Source: CAZQQU01 sp964595625
Lineage (GTDB): Bacteria; Bacteroidota; Bacteroidia; Flavobacteriales; Flavobacteriaceae
Reading direction: 5' to 3'
DNA: 64,000 nt
Assembly (NCBI GenBank): GCA_964595625.1
Contig: CAZQQU010000010.1
Coordinates: forward strand, 1 to 64,000
Below the pieces are notes generated by a model, which searched no databases, was not told the DNA's origin, and was given only the letters and a program-made list of their open reading frames with translations. Below are positions 50,409 to 58,798 of this stretch, one piece after another. The translations under genes and the position numbers were made by a program. Position 1 is the first letter of the stretch; the number at the start of each line of letters is the position of its first letter.

Positions 50409-52199
50409 TTAGTTATTGTCTATAATTTTTCCATCATTTGAATTTAATTCACTGGAATTTTCAATATTTTCTTGACTTTTTTCAATAGTATTTGAGGCTG
50501 TTTCTGTTGTCTTAATCATTTTAGCATTTGAAAGTGACTTATTTATGATGCTGGGATCTTCTTTGGCGCTTTGTTCTTTTGTTTCTAAAATTTTTGGTGC
50601 ATAAGGAAAACGTTGACTATTATTTGAAATACGTATAGTCCCGTCTTTTGCAACAAATGTTTCATTAGCTCTGGTGGCGGTTATAGACCAAGAAAAAGGA
50701 ACATTTGATTTCCCGCCTTGTAGCTCAACAACTTCAAAGCCTTGAGCCGTCTTATTGGTAACATATACACCGTTACAATCTCCTTCCAACTGAATAAATA
50801 CTTTTAAAGGATGCTTGTCGTTTACAATAATATTTTTTACCAAAATGGGGTCTAAGTTTATCTTCGCTTTCCCATTTATCAACCGGCCTATTCCATAGTC
50901 TTGAAATAAAACTTCGGGTGTTTCCGGTGCATACATAACAACATCTTTATTTTCTGTGTCCTTGACTATCGTACTTACTGAACCTGTCCCTATTATTTTA
51001 AAATTTTGATCATTGTTTCCTCCTCCTGGTGGATCCCACCATCCGCCAACAGCTGACCAACCTCCATAAGCATTTGCAAAATACCCTCCCGCAGAACTAA
51101 AAGATCCGTCATTATTATTAATCCCTGTTTGGGTTGCATAACCATAAACACCAAACTGCAAGCCTGTTCCGGCTATACCTGAACCTTCTTCTAACATATT
51201 TTGAGTTAATATACCATTCCCTGCTGCTACAAAACCAGTTCCGGTAGTATTTGAAGCAAATGCAGCACCACCAGATCCCATGCCACGCAAAATAGCTCCG
51301 GTTGACGGGAAAGAAAGAGCCCCTAAATTTTGCCCCATAACTAAAAGACCTGTGCGATTATCACCTGTTGCTGTTGTGTTCCAAGCAATAGCACCATATC
51401 CGGCATTTAATCCTGACTCCAGTATAGCCCCGTTTGCACCATAGCCTCTGACACCAACATTTGATGAATTTCCAAAAACTCCATTTCCAACTCCAGAGCT
51501 ATTTTGTCCATAAACTCCAGTACCTTCCGAAGAATACCCATTAACCGCATATTGTCCTGTTCCGCCAACAACACGAAAGATATCCCCTGTAATGAATGTA
51601 GTTGTATTAATCAAAACTCTTCCGTCAGAGTTTATTCTCATCCTCTCCGTTCCATTTGTCGAAAAACCTAATACATCAGTACCTTGTCTAAAAATTCCCA
51701 TATTAGTATCAGCACTCCAAGAGTAAAAAGGTAAAGCTTGTGTACCATTGCTCATAGCGTGAACTTGGTTAGCATTTGGTATGGTTAATCGTGCGGTGCC
51801 GTTGGTGCGTAGCTGTAATGCTTGTGCATCGGTTGTTCCCACAAAGTTATTGGCAGGATTAGTTCCCGCATTACCGGTTAAGCTCCACGCTGTGGTAGCA
51901 TCGGTACCGGCATTAAGGCGTACCCAAACGGTACCGTTCCAGTAATAATATCCGGGTGTAACATTATTGGGTGCAGTACCTGCCGTTGCAGTATTGTAAA
52001 TTAACTCTGAAATTGTTGGTGTGGCCACAGTTGTTGCATCATCGGCGGCCGTAAGTGCAATACGAGGTATCAGTATTCCGCTGTCTGTTGCTTCTACATC
52101 TAAAATGGCATCAGGTGTAATGGTATTAATCCCCACTTGGGCGTGGGTGGTAGTCCATAGACAAGTCATGGCCAGGGCCATAAGTAATAGTTTTTTCAT
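50409..52199 (-). CDS. secreted fibre-like protein with Gly/Asn/Ser-rich repeats
   Basis: The 596-residue protein has a signal peptide (1-20, ending TTHAQ) and the frequent Bacteroidota start VGINTITPDAILDVEATDSGILIPRI. Residues about 60-390 are beta-rich Gly/Asn repeats (YAVNGYSSEGTGVYGQNSSG, GVGNGVFGNSSNVGVRGYG) like phage tail fibres or trimeric adhesins. Residues about 410-530 (LFQDYGIGRLINGKAKI, VYVTNKTAQGFEVVEL, SITATRANETFV) form a C-terminal domain seen in many bacterial fibre-like proteins. The final 65 residues are charged and Ser/Asn-rich. There is no Por-type T9SS ending. The role is probably adhesion or surface structure. No chaperone-dyad was identified. Confidence 0.75.
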   Translation of the reverse strand: MKKLLLMALAMTCLWTTTHAQVGINTITPDAILDVEATDSGILIPRIALTAADDATTVATPTISELIYNTATAGTAPNNVTPGYYYWNGTVWVRLNAGTDATTAWSLTGNAGTNPANNFVGTTDAQALQLRTNGTARLTIPNANQVHAMSNGTQALPFYSWSADTNMGIFRQGTDVLGFSTNGTERMRINSDGRVLINTTTFITGDIFRVVGGTGQYAVNGYSSEGTGVYGQNSSGVGNGVFGNSSNVGVRGYGANGAILESGLNAGYGAIAWNTTATGDNRTGLLVMGQNLGALSFPSTGAILRGMGSGGAAFASNTTGTGFVAAGNGILTQNMLEEGSGIAGTGLQFGVYGYATQTGINNNDGSFSSAGGYFANAYGGWSAVGGWWDPPGGGNNDQNFKIIGTGSVSTIVKDTENKDVVMYAPETPEVLFQDYGIGRLINGKAKINLDPILVKNIIVNDKHPLKVFIQLEGDCNGVYVTNKTAQGFEVVELQGGKSNVPFSWSITATRANETFVAKDGTIRISNNSQRFPYAPKILETKEQSAKEDPSIINKSLSNAKMIKTTETASNTIEKSQENIENSSELNSNDGKIIDNN

Positions 52200-52230
52200 A
52201 ATGCTCCCTTTATAAAAAAATAAATTATTT

Positions 52231-52238
52231 CAAAGGTA
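52231..52238 (-). promoter_or_regulatory. -7 element upstream of the fibre-like protein gene
   Basis: TACCTTTG on the minus strand matches TAnnTTTG, 31 bases before the ATG at 52199. No clear -33 partner is seen. Confidence 0.4.
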
Positions 52239-52770
52239 AATGTAATCTCTCTGTAGAATTAAGAAAAGGATGCGGTTCCATCGAGCGGCACTGTACGGGC
52301 GTGAGAGTTGTTGTTGTGTAATGTAAGTTATTGATTTATAACATTTTAATAAATTTCGCGACTTGCGAAAAGTGTTAAAAAAAAATCAAAAAAACGCTGG
52401 GGAGCGGTGTTAAAAAATGTAAGAAAATGCCTACAAACACCGAAGCCCTACTAATAGGGAGCTGAAAATAAGTAGGGCTTTCGGTTTTGCAATTGGCTCT
52501 TAAATTATAGGGGGACTATTTTTTAGTGAGCCTCTTGACGAGGTTTGGAAATAAAATTAGAGTTGGTTGATGATTTAGTTTCTCAACGAGACAAAGGTAC
52601 GGGAGTGATTTGAAAGGGAATTACTGTAAAACCGTAAATAATGTTAAAATTTCATTTATGAAATTCGTCAATTTTTAATAGGGTAGGTGTGTTTTGGTAG
52701 TTTTTTGTTGAGAGGTAGCGGGTACACTGAATCAGGACATAGGAGGCAGGATTGGTTTTGGGAAATAAAA
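52239..52770. other. non-coding stretch with several hairpins
   Basis: No credible protein is encoded. Hairpins include TTTCGC/GCGAAA (about 52354-52370) and a stem CGCT/AGCG around GGGG (about 52394-52405). A long stem of ACCGAAGCCCTAC with GTAGGGCTTTCGGT (52439-52485) encloses a loop containing AATAGGGAGC. Further on, CCTC/GAGG occurs at about 52531-52543. The long stem could be a terminator on the plus strand (TTTCGGTTTTG follows). Two of these loops contain GGGGAGC or GGGAGC, like the loops of the RNA units at 50.1-50.4 kb. Confidence 0.4.
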
Positions 52771-52997
52771 CACACCCCTGAAAAAACACACCCCTGAAAA
52801 AACACACCCCTGAAAAAACACNNNNNNNNNNNNNNNNNNNNNNNNNNNNNNNNNNNNNNNNNNNNNNNNNNNNNNNNNNNNNNNNNNNNNNNNNNNNNNN
52901 NNNNNNNNNNNNNNNNNNNNNCCCCTGAAAAAACACACCCCTGAAAAAACACACCCCTGAAAAAACACACCCCTGAAAAAACACACCCCTGATTTTT
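52771..52997. repeat. 16-bp tandem repeat array interrupted by an assembly gap
   Basis: The unit CACACCCCTGAAAAAA occurs three times at 52771-52818. After 100 N it occurs again as a partial unit and three full units (52934-52981), plus a last unit that runs into the 118-bp repeat. The true number of copies is unknown because the gap is in the array. Frames through the array give only repeated VFFQGCVFSG-like peptides, so it is not coding. Confidence 0.9.
52822..52921. other. assembly gap (100 N) in the 16-bp repeat
   Basis: Exactly 100 N, the usual placeholder for a gap of unknown length, inside a tandem repeat that assemblers collapse. Confidence 0.98.
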
Positions 52998-53361
52998 ACT
53001 CATTGCATTCGTAAAAATCTTCCCCTCTTGCTAGAGGGGAAGGGTGGGGTTATGCTTTTTTGATAGGGGGGATAAACTTAATCAANNNNNNNNNNNNNNN
53101 NNNNNNNNNNNNNNNNNNNNNNNNNNNNNNNNNNNNNNNNNNNNNNNNNNNNNNNNNNNNNNNNNNNNNNNNNNNNNNNNNNNNNCCTGATTTTTACTCA
53201 CTGCATTCGTAAAAATCTTCCCCTCTTACTAGAGGGGAAGGGTGGGGTTATGCTTTTTTGATAGGGGGGATAAACTTAATCAAATTGAACAGAAAAACAC
53301 ACCCCTGATTTTTACTCACTGCATTCGTAAAAATCTTCCCCTCTTACTAGAGGGGAAGAAA
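52988..53361. repeat. 118-bp hairpin repeat, three visible copies, the second gap between the first two
   Basis: Copies begin CCTGATTTTTACTCA at 52988 and with one base changed at 53186 and 53304; the last is truncated after its hairpin at about 53361. Period 53186 to 53304 is 118. Each copy has stem ATTTTTAC/GTAAAAAT (52992-53018 in the first) and then a perfect ten-base stem CTTCCCCTCT/AGAGGGGAAG (53019-53042) with loop TGCT or TACT. A tail GGGTGGGGTTATGC follows. The first bases of the unit derive from the same ACACACCCCTGA sequence as the 16-bp array. Such Bacteroidota elements are intergenic and of unknown role. Confidence 0.88.
53086..53185. other. assembly gap (100 N) in the 118-bp repeat
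   Basis: A second run of exactly 100 N, probably hiding one or more further copies of the hairpin repeat. Confidence 0.98.
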
Positions 53362-53576
53362 CCAAATCAAAGCGGAGCTTTGAACCCCGTTCCATTAGAA
53401 AGAACAAAAAAATCTACAATATAATTATCAATGGTTTTTGGCTGATGATATCAGACAAAAAATTTATACCTAAAAAGGGTCCTTTCTTTTCGTTCGTTTG
53501 TCTCCAACTTGATTGGGGAGGGACAAGCAAAGAAATGAACGAAAAACTAAATATTTTTCTTTAGCTTTGCTATACC
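53362..53576 (+). promoter_or_regulatory. leader region before the wzt-like gene
   Basis: These bases after the last repeat hold no ORF of note. TAGCTTTG at 53562-53569 matches TAnnTTTG eight bases before the ATG at 53577, with no TTG at the usual distance. Confidence 0.3.
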
Positions 53577-54842
53577 ATGTCAAACATCATATTAAAAGCC
53601 GAAAACATCTCCAAACAATACCGGCTGGGTTTGGTGGGAACAGGTACCTTGAGTCACGACCTCAACCGTTGGTGGCACAAGGTGCGGGGCAAGGAAGATC
53701 CTTATCTGAAAATAGGGGCGGTAAACGACCGCAGTGCCAAAGCCACGGATGAGTACGTATGGGCGTTACAGGACATCAACTTTGAAGTACAACGAGGAGA
53801 AGTTTTGGGCATTATCGGTAAAAACGGAGCGGGAAAATCTACGCTGTTAAAAATACTTTCCCGAGTCACCAGTCCTACTACGGGAGTGATAAAAACCCGG
53901 GGGCGAATTGCCTCGCTGTTGGAGGTAGGTACCGGTTTTCACCCCGAGTTGACCGGACGGGAAAACATCTTTTTAAACGGCGCTATTTTGGGAATGACCA
54001 AGTCAGAAATTCGCAGTAAGATAGACGAAATTGTCGATTTCTCAGGTTGTCAGATGTATATAGACACTCCGGTAAAGCGGTACAGCAGCGGGATGCGGGT
54101 ACGGCTGGGTTTTGCCGTGGCGGCGCACTTAGAACCCGATATACTGGTGGTGGACGAAGTGTTGGCCGTAGGCGATGCCGAATTTCAAAAAAAAGCCATT
54201 GGCAAAATGCAGGATGTATCGAGGGGCGAAGGCAGGACGATTTTGTTTGTAAGTCATAATATGACCGCCGTTCGGAGTCTGTGTACTACCGGCTTGGTAC
54301 TCGAAAATGGTATAACCACCTTTACCGGAACCTCAGAAGATGCGGTGAGTTATTATTTAAAAGACAGTGGTGGGCAAACAGCCTACGAACGAGTTTTTGA
54401 CCAGCTCGGGCTGGAAGGAGTATTTCGTTTGGAGCGGATTCGTGTGTTTAATACCGGAAAAACTCCAGGCAGTGTGGTGGAAGAAAATCAAGAAGTGGTT
54501 GTTGAAACCGAACTTTTTATGATAGACCAACCCGAGGCCTATCACGTTACTTTTCACTTACTCAACGAAGAAGGAGATGCCTTATTTTCGGCTTCTCATA
54601 CAAGAGAAGATGTGTATTTGCACTCCGGGCTCAATCGATTGCGTATGATTTTTCCGAAGCGATTTTTTAATCCCGGTGTATTTAGTTTGAAGTTTTTTTT
54701 AGTGAAAGACCAGAAGCGATCGGTATTTTCGGAAAGCGATATACTATTATTTACCGTTACCCATGGTCCCCGTCAATTAGGGGTATATATGGGTAAAGAA
54801 CCGGGTTATATCCGCCCATCACTACAGTGGGAAAATCATTAA
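53577..54842 (+). CDS. polysaccharide ABC transporter ATP-binding protein, Wzt-like with C-terminal cargo domain
   Basis: The 421-residue protein powers export of a lipid-linked polysaccharide. The ATPase domain (1-260) has Walker A GKNGAGKS (81-88), signature YSSGM (169-173), Walker B ILVVDE (189-194), and the switch His in LFVSHNMT. The C-terminal domain (about 275-415) resembles the Wzt carbohydrate-binding beta sandwich (VVVETELFMIDQPEAYHVTFHLL, FSLKFFLVKD). Such domains recognise a terminal modification on O-antigen chains. No permease (Wzm) is adjacent: the 1.4 kb repeat field lies upstream, and no permease follows within the window. Confidence 0.93.
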   Translation: MSNIILKAENISKQYRLGLVGTGTLSHDLNRWWHKVRGKEDPYLKIGAVNDRSAKATDEYVWALQDINFEVQRGEVLGIIGKNGAGKSTLLKILSRVTSPTTGVIKTRGRIASLLEVGTGFHPELTGRENIFLNGAILGMTKSEIRSKIDEIVDFSGCQMYIDTPVKRYSSGMRVRLGFAVAAHLEPDILVVDEVLAVGDAEFQKKAIGKMQDVSRGEGRTILFVSHNMTAVRSLCTTGLVLENGITTFTGTSEDAVSYYLKDSGGQTAYERVFDQLGLEGVFRLERIRVFNTGKTPGSVVEENQEVVVETELFMIDQPEAYHVTFHLLNEEGDALFSASHTREDVYLHSGLNRLRMIFPKRFFNPGVFSLKFFLVKDQKRSVFSESDILLFTVTHGPRQLGVYMGKEPGYIRPSLQWENH

Positions 54843-54844
54843 GT

Positions 54845-55918
54845 ATGATACCAGTCACCAAAACCTTTCTACCGCCTCCCGAGGAATACCAAGCCATCTT
54901 ACAACGTGCCTGGGAAACCGGCTGGATGACTAACCGGGGTGTGTTGGTAAAAGAGTTGGAAAACCAATTAAAAAACTATCTTGGTGTTTCAAATATTATA
55001 GCCATGACCAATGGCACGTTGCCCATACAAATCGCCATAAAAGCACTGCAACTTAAAGGCGAAATTATCACCACGCCTTTTAGTTATGTCGCTACCACGG
55101 CAAGCATTGTCTGGGAAAACTGTACTCCAGTTTTCGTGGATATAGACCCGGAGTATCTTACCATAGACGAAACCAAAATAGAAGCGGCAATTACACCAAA
55201 AACTACGGCTATATTAGCCACCCACGTTTTTGGAAATCCCTGCAATGTAGAAGCCCTTGAAATTCTTTCTCAAAAACACGGTTTAAAAGTGATTTATGAC
55301 GCAGCTCACTGTTTTGGCGTAAAATACAAAGGACAAAGCATTTTTAATTACGGTGATATAAGCACTTGCAGTTTTCACGCCACCAAGTTATTTCACACAG
55401 GCGAGGGCGGAGCGTTGTTTTGTAGGGACAAAACCCTGTTTGAAACCTGCTATTATATGCATAATTTTGGACACCAAGGGACAGAAGCCTTTCAGGGTTT
55501 GGGTATCAATGCCAAAATGAGCGAACCCCAAGCCGCTATGGGTTTGGCGGTATTGCCCTATTTTCCGGAAATTATCAGCCAACGACAAGATGTGGCAGAT
55601 CGTTACGATGCCCAACTCGACTTTGCCCAACTCAAAAAAATGAGCCTACGACCCGGAACCGAGTGGAATTACAGCTACTATCCGGTGGTTTTTCATTCCG
55701 AAGAACAGCTGTTGGCCGTCCAACAAGCATTACACCAACAACAGATTTTTCCGCGGCGGTATTTCTATCCCGCACTCAATAGCCTGCCCTATGTAAAACC
55801 ACAAGCTTGTCCCATGGCCGAAAGTATTAGTAAGCGGATTTTGTGCCTGCCGATGTATGTGGGGTTAGATTCTTCAATCATTGAAGAGATTTCAACCACA
55901 ATTTGTAGGCATTTTTGA
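54845..55918 (+). CDS. DegT/DnrJ/EryC1/StrS sugar aminotransferase
   Basis: The ATG at 54845 is two bases after the wzt-like stop. A GTG-start extension overlapping that gene was rejected. The 357-residue PLP enzyme has MTNGTLPIQIAIKAL, TTPFSYVATTASIVWE, VIYDAAHCFGVKY (Asp152 contacting PLP) and SFHATKLFHTGEGGALF with the Schiff-base Lys181. The pattern is that of VioA/FdtB-like enzymes that aminate 4-keto or 3-keto 6-deoxy sugars. It would produce an amino sugar acylated by the next gene product. Its substrate is inferred only from this context. Confidence 0.92.
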   Translation: MIPVTKTFLPPPEEYQAILQRAWETGWMTNRGVLVKELENQLKNYLGVSNIIAMTNGTLPIQIAIKALQLKGEIITTPFSYVATTASIVWENCTPVFVDIDPEYLTIDETKIEAAITPKTTAILATHVFGNPCNVEALEILSQKHGLKVIYDAAHCFGVKYKGQSIFNYGDISTCSFHATKLFHTGEGGALFCRDKTLFETCYYMHNFGHQGTEAFQGLGINAKMSEPQAAMGLAVLPYFPEIISQRQDVADRYDAQLDFAQLKKMSLRPGTEWNYSYYPVVFHSEEQLLAVQQALHQQQIFPRRYFYPALNSLPYVKPQACPMAESISKRILCLPMYVGLDSSIIEEISTTICRHF

Positions 55919-55964
55919 TTGAGAATTACTACTTTTAAAGTGATTAATTTTAGTCTTACGACAA

Positions 55965-56900
55965 ATGACAGAAATTAAGTATTCAGACATACTGCATTTT
56001 TTAGAGAGTAATCAAATTGATTTTACAATAATCAATGAGAAATTAGCCCAAGATAAATATGTGTTGGCGACCCTATTCTGTCCAATCGACAACGGATTTT
56101 ATTATATTGTTGGTAATGAATTACCAATAAAAACACTTCGTAGTTTGATTTTATGCGGAGAGCCGATAACCAGTGAAAATACTTTGATAGTTGTTCAAGA
56201 TCAAGATATTCAACTTTTATATTATCGGCTATTAAAATTTTATTTTCAGCAAAAATCAACCGGTATAATTCATGCAATGACAGAAATTCATCACAATGCA
56301 ACTCTCGGAGAAAATGTTCAAATTGATGCTTTTAGCGTAGTTGGAAATTGCAAAATTGGTGATAATGTTATTATTGGGTCGCATTGTAAAATTTATGATA
56401 ATGTAATTATTGGCGACAATACTATTATTGAGAGTGGGTCTGTGATTGGGGTATCGGGAATTGCTTGGACTTGGGATGAAACGCAAACTGAAAAGATTAT
56501 TCAACCTCAACTAGGAGGCGTAAAAATTGGAAGACACTGTGTTCTTTCAGCACAAACTGTGGTAGTACGTGGTTCTTTAAACGAAAGTACGACCATTGGA
56601 GATTTTTGTTTTATTGCACCCGGCTGTCGATTGGGACACGGTACTGTAATAGGAAATTATGTTCACTTAGCAAATACTATAACCACGGGAGGAAATGTCC
56701 AAATAGGTGATTATTGTTTTGTGGGTTCCAGTGCAGTATTTAGTCCAAAGGTAAAGTTACATCCCATGACCGTTGTTGGTGCTGGAAGCGTTGTTATTAA
56801 AAGTACAACTGAATCCAATAAAACATTAATGGGTTGTCCTGCACGGGAAAAAGAAACAAGTTCTCACCCAGTAGGAATGCCTAAGCCCAAAATAATATAA
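55965..56900 (+). CDS. LpxD-like left-handed beta-helix acyltransferase
   Basis: The 311-residue protein has an N-terminal alpha/beta region (1-105), then hexapeptide repeats (about 108-290) of the form IGDNVIIGSHCKIYDNVIIGDNTIIES. A loop with the catalytic-type His in IGRHCVLSA is present, and the helix closes with VGSSAVFSPKVKLHPMTVVGAGSVV. LpxD acylates UDP-3-O-acyl-GlcN in lipid A synthesis. This protein is shorter at the N-terminus and sits in a surface-sugar locus, so it may instead acylate the amino sugar made by the aminotransferase 46 bases upstream. Both readings are possible. Confidence 0.78.
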   Translation: MTEIKYSDILHFLESNQIDFTIINEKLAQDKYVLATLFCPIDNGFYYIVGNELPIKTLRSLILCGEPITSENTLIVVQDQDIQLLYYRLLKFYFQQKSTGIIHAMTEIHHNATLGENVQIDAFSVVGNCKIGDNVIIGSHCKIYDNVIIGDNTIIESGSVIGVSGIAWTWDETQTEKIIQPQLGGVKIGRHCVLSAQTVVVRGSLNESTTIGDFCFIAPGCRLGHGTVIGNYVHLANTITTGGNVQIGDYCFVGSSAVFSPKVKLHPMTVVGAGSVVIKSTTESNKTLMGCPAREKETSSHPVGMPKPKII

Positions 56901-56989
56901 CTTATTGGTTATTTATCAGTTAATTATATATAAATCAATTATAATCAGAACTATCAACGAGTTTTTAAAGGAATATAAATTAGAATAAT

Positions 56990-57487
56990 ATGCAACAAAC
57001 AAGAATAGGAAAATCTTCCATTATATCAGAACAGGCTCAGATTGGTAAAGATGTTACCATTGGTAATTTTTGTGTTATTCATGACGGAGTAGTAATTGGG
57101 GATAATACGGTTATCAAAGATTACGTAGAGCTCCGAAAAGGAACGGTAATAGGGAGTAATTGTTTGATTGATTCCCGGGTGTCTAGTTCGGGTAATTGTA
57201 AGATAGGCAATGGCGTGACATTACGCTATGATACCATTGTAGCCCGAGGATGTGATATAGGAGATAACACCTATGTTTGCCCACGTGTAATGACCAATAA
57301 TTTAGATGCCGAAGGCCAACAAATAGGCGGAGCGAAGATTGGTAAAAATTGTTTTATTGGTACCAATGCGGTCTTACAACACGGTATTACTATCGGTGAC
57401 CATGTGATTATCGGTGCTATGAGTTTTGTCAATAAAGACTGTGAAAGTAACGCTACCTACATAGGAATTCCGGCTAAGAAAAAATGA
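56990..57487 (+). CDS. hexapeptide-repeat acyltransferase (sugar O/N-acetyltransferase-like)
   Basis: The 165-residue protein is nearly all left-handed beta-helix: IGKSSIISEQAQIGKDVTIGNF, VIGDNTVIKDYVELRKGTVIG, IGNGVTLRYDTIVARGCDIGDNTYV and IGKNCFIGTNAVLQHGITIGDHV. The length fits small acetyltransferases acting on nucleotide sugars. No His in the usual H-x-x-G loop is certain. It follows the LpxD-like gene by 89 bases and overlaps the start of a truncated gene remnant. Confidence 0.82.
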   Translation: MQQTRIGKSSIISEQAQIGKDVTIGNFCVIHDGVVIGDNTVIKDYVELRKGTVIGSNCLIDSRVSSSGNCKIGNGVTLRYDTIVARGCDIGDNTYVCPRVMTNNLDAEGQQIGGAKIGKNCFIGTNAVLQHGITIGDHVIIGAMSFVNKDCESNATYIGIPAKKK

Positions 57488-57555
57488 AAAAAACTAAAAT
57501 TGTCATATTGGGAGGGAATCTGAAAGGCTTTCAATATATATACCTTGTCTCTTAA
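57484..57555 (+). pseudogene. 23-codon gene remnant overlapping the acyltransferase stop
   Basis: ATG at 57484 overlaps the acyltransferase TGA (ATGA), the classic coupling of an operon gene. It encodes MKKTKIVILGGNLKGFQYIY and then LVS and a stop. The start looks like a Rossmann-type strand and GG turn (IVILGGN), but the frame closes after 23 codons. A GT56-like gene starts seven bases later. I infer the start of a deleted gene, not a functional peptide. Confidence 0.5.
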
Positions 57556-57561
57556 TTTTTT

Positions 57562-58698
57562 ATGTATAAACTACTTCATTTACATCAAGATACAAAGTTT
57601 CTATACGACACCCAGCGTTTTTCGCCTACTTTTTTTGATAACGAGATTGTCTATTTTGGAGTTGAAAATGAACAACTAAATACCCAATTACAAAAAATAG
57701 GTATGCCTTTTCGGATCTGTGCTACTACCCAGGAAAGTTTTTTTCAAGAGGTAGTACCCCTGTTAAAAGACTACGATGCCATTGTACTCAATTCCTATGC
57801 TGGTTTTTTAAAAAAAATTATAGACCATTTGCCAAACAACACTAAAATCTTTCTTCGCTTTTTTGGCTATGAATTGTATAGTCTTGTAAGGGGAAATTAC
57901 TTAAGTAAAACTACCTTAGATACAGTCTATCCTATTAAGCTCAAACACAATACGTATTCTAAGTATTTTAAAAAGAAGCTAAAAAGATTATTCAAAAGAG
58001 AATGGCAAGTGGACTATGAGAAACAAAAACAAGTCTACCAAAAATTTACAAGGATATTATTATTTCACGATTGGGAATACCGGGAACTATCCAAGTATTT
58101 TTATTTACCACACTTTATCTCACTTCCATGGATTCAAACCACAGACTATCAGCCACAGGAAAAGCACCATCAAATCTTGATTGGAAATAGTAAAAACTTT
58201 TGGAACAACCACCTAGATATTATTAAAAAAATAAACAATTATAGAGCATTAGACACTAACCAATATATATTGTTTTTTAATTACGGAAACGAAAATAACT
58301 ACACAAAAACCATTCGTCGGTTAATCAGTAGGTCCATTAAAAACTATTTATTGATTGAAGATTTTTTACCCATAGAAAAATTTAGAGAAACCTATAGAAC
58401 TACATCTGCATTAGTTATCAATAGTTATCGCCAACATGCTCTTGGCAATATATTTACAGCACTATTGTATGGAGTTAAAATATATCTTAATCCTAAAAGT
58501 TCAACTTATCCTTGGTTAAAACAGCTGGGATTTCAAGTTTTTGATATTAATCAATTAATCACCGATATTAAAAATAATCAAATCAGTCTGAATTTGGAAG
58601 AACAGAGGTATAATATTGATTTGTATTACCATTTAAAAGAACAATATACTCTTGCCGATTTTGCTCAAGAAATTATCCGCGCTATCGAAGAAAACTAA
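57562..58698 (+). CDS. GT56-like (WecF/TDP-Fuc4NAc transferase-type) glycosyltransferase
   Basis: The 378-residue protein resembles GT56 enzymes. It begins MYKLLHLHQDTKFLYDT. The segment HHQILIGNSKNFWNNHLDIIKKI matches the LIGNSxxxxNNH region, and RTTSALVINSYRQHALGNIFTALLYGVKIYLN matches the NxxRQxxxGNI donor-binding region. GT56 members transfer dTDP-Fuc4NAc to a lipid-linked sugar. Since the locus has an aminotransferase, an acylated dideoxy-amino sugar is a fitting donor. There is no signal peptide. The gene is moderately AT-rich. Confidence 0.83.
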   Translation: MYKLLHLHQDTKFLYDTQRFSPTFFDNEIVYFGVENEQLNTQLQKIGMPFRICATTQESFFQEVVPLLKDYDAIVLNSYAGFLKKIIDHLPNNTKIFLRFFGYELYSLVRGNYLSKTTLDTVYPIKLKHNTYSKYFKKKLKRLFKREWQVDYEKQKQVYQKFTRILLFHDWEYRELSKYFYLPHFISLPWIQTTDYQPQEKHHQILIGNSKNFWNNHLDIIKKINNYRALDTNQYILFFNYGNENNYTKTIRRLISRSIKNYLLIEDFLPIEKFRETYRTTSALVINSYRQHALGNIFTALLYGVKIYLNPKSSTYPWLKQLGFQVFDINQLITDIKNNQISLNLEEQRYNIDLYYHLKEQYTLADFAQEIIRAIEEN

Positions 58699-58798
58699 GT
58701 TGATTTGCTGGGTAATGTCTTTTCACGCGATGCCTAAATAACATTTTTAGTTTTAAAAATATCTTCTTTACCTTTACCCTTTTACTAGCAGTACCTCT

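Noticed and set aside
52771..52997. CRISPR array
   Set aside because: The 16-base units are directly adjacent with no spacers, and no cas gene is in the window.
52652..53003. Overlapping ORFs with VFFQGCVFSG repeats
   Set aside because: They are translations of the 16-bp tandem repeat and run through 100 N; 16 is not a multiple of three, so all frames look alike.
53242..53424. 60-residue ORF in the repeat field
   Set aside because: It lies within copies of the 118-bp hairpin repeat and has no coding character.
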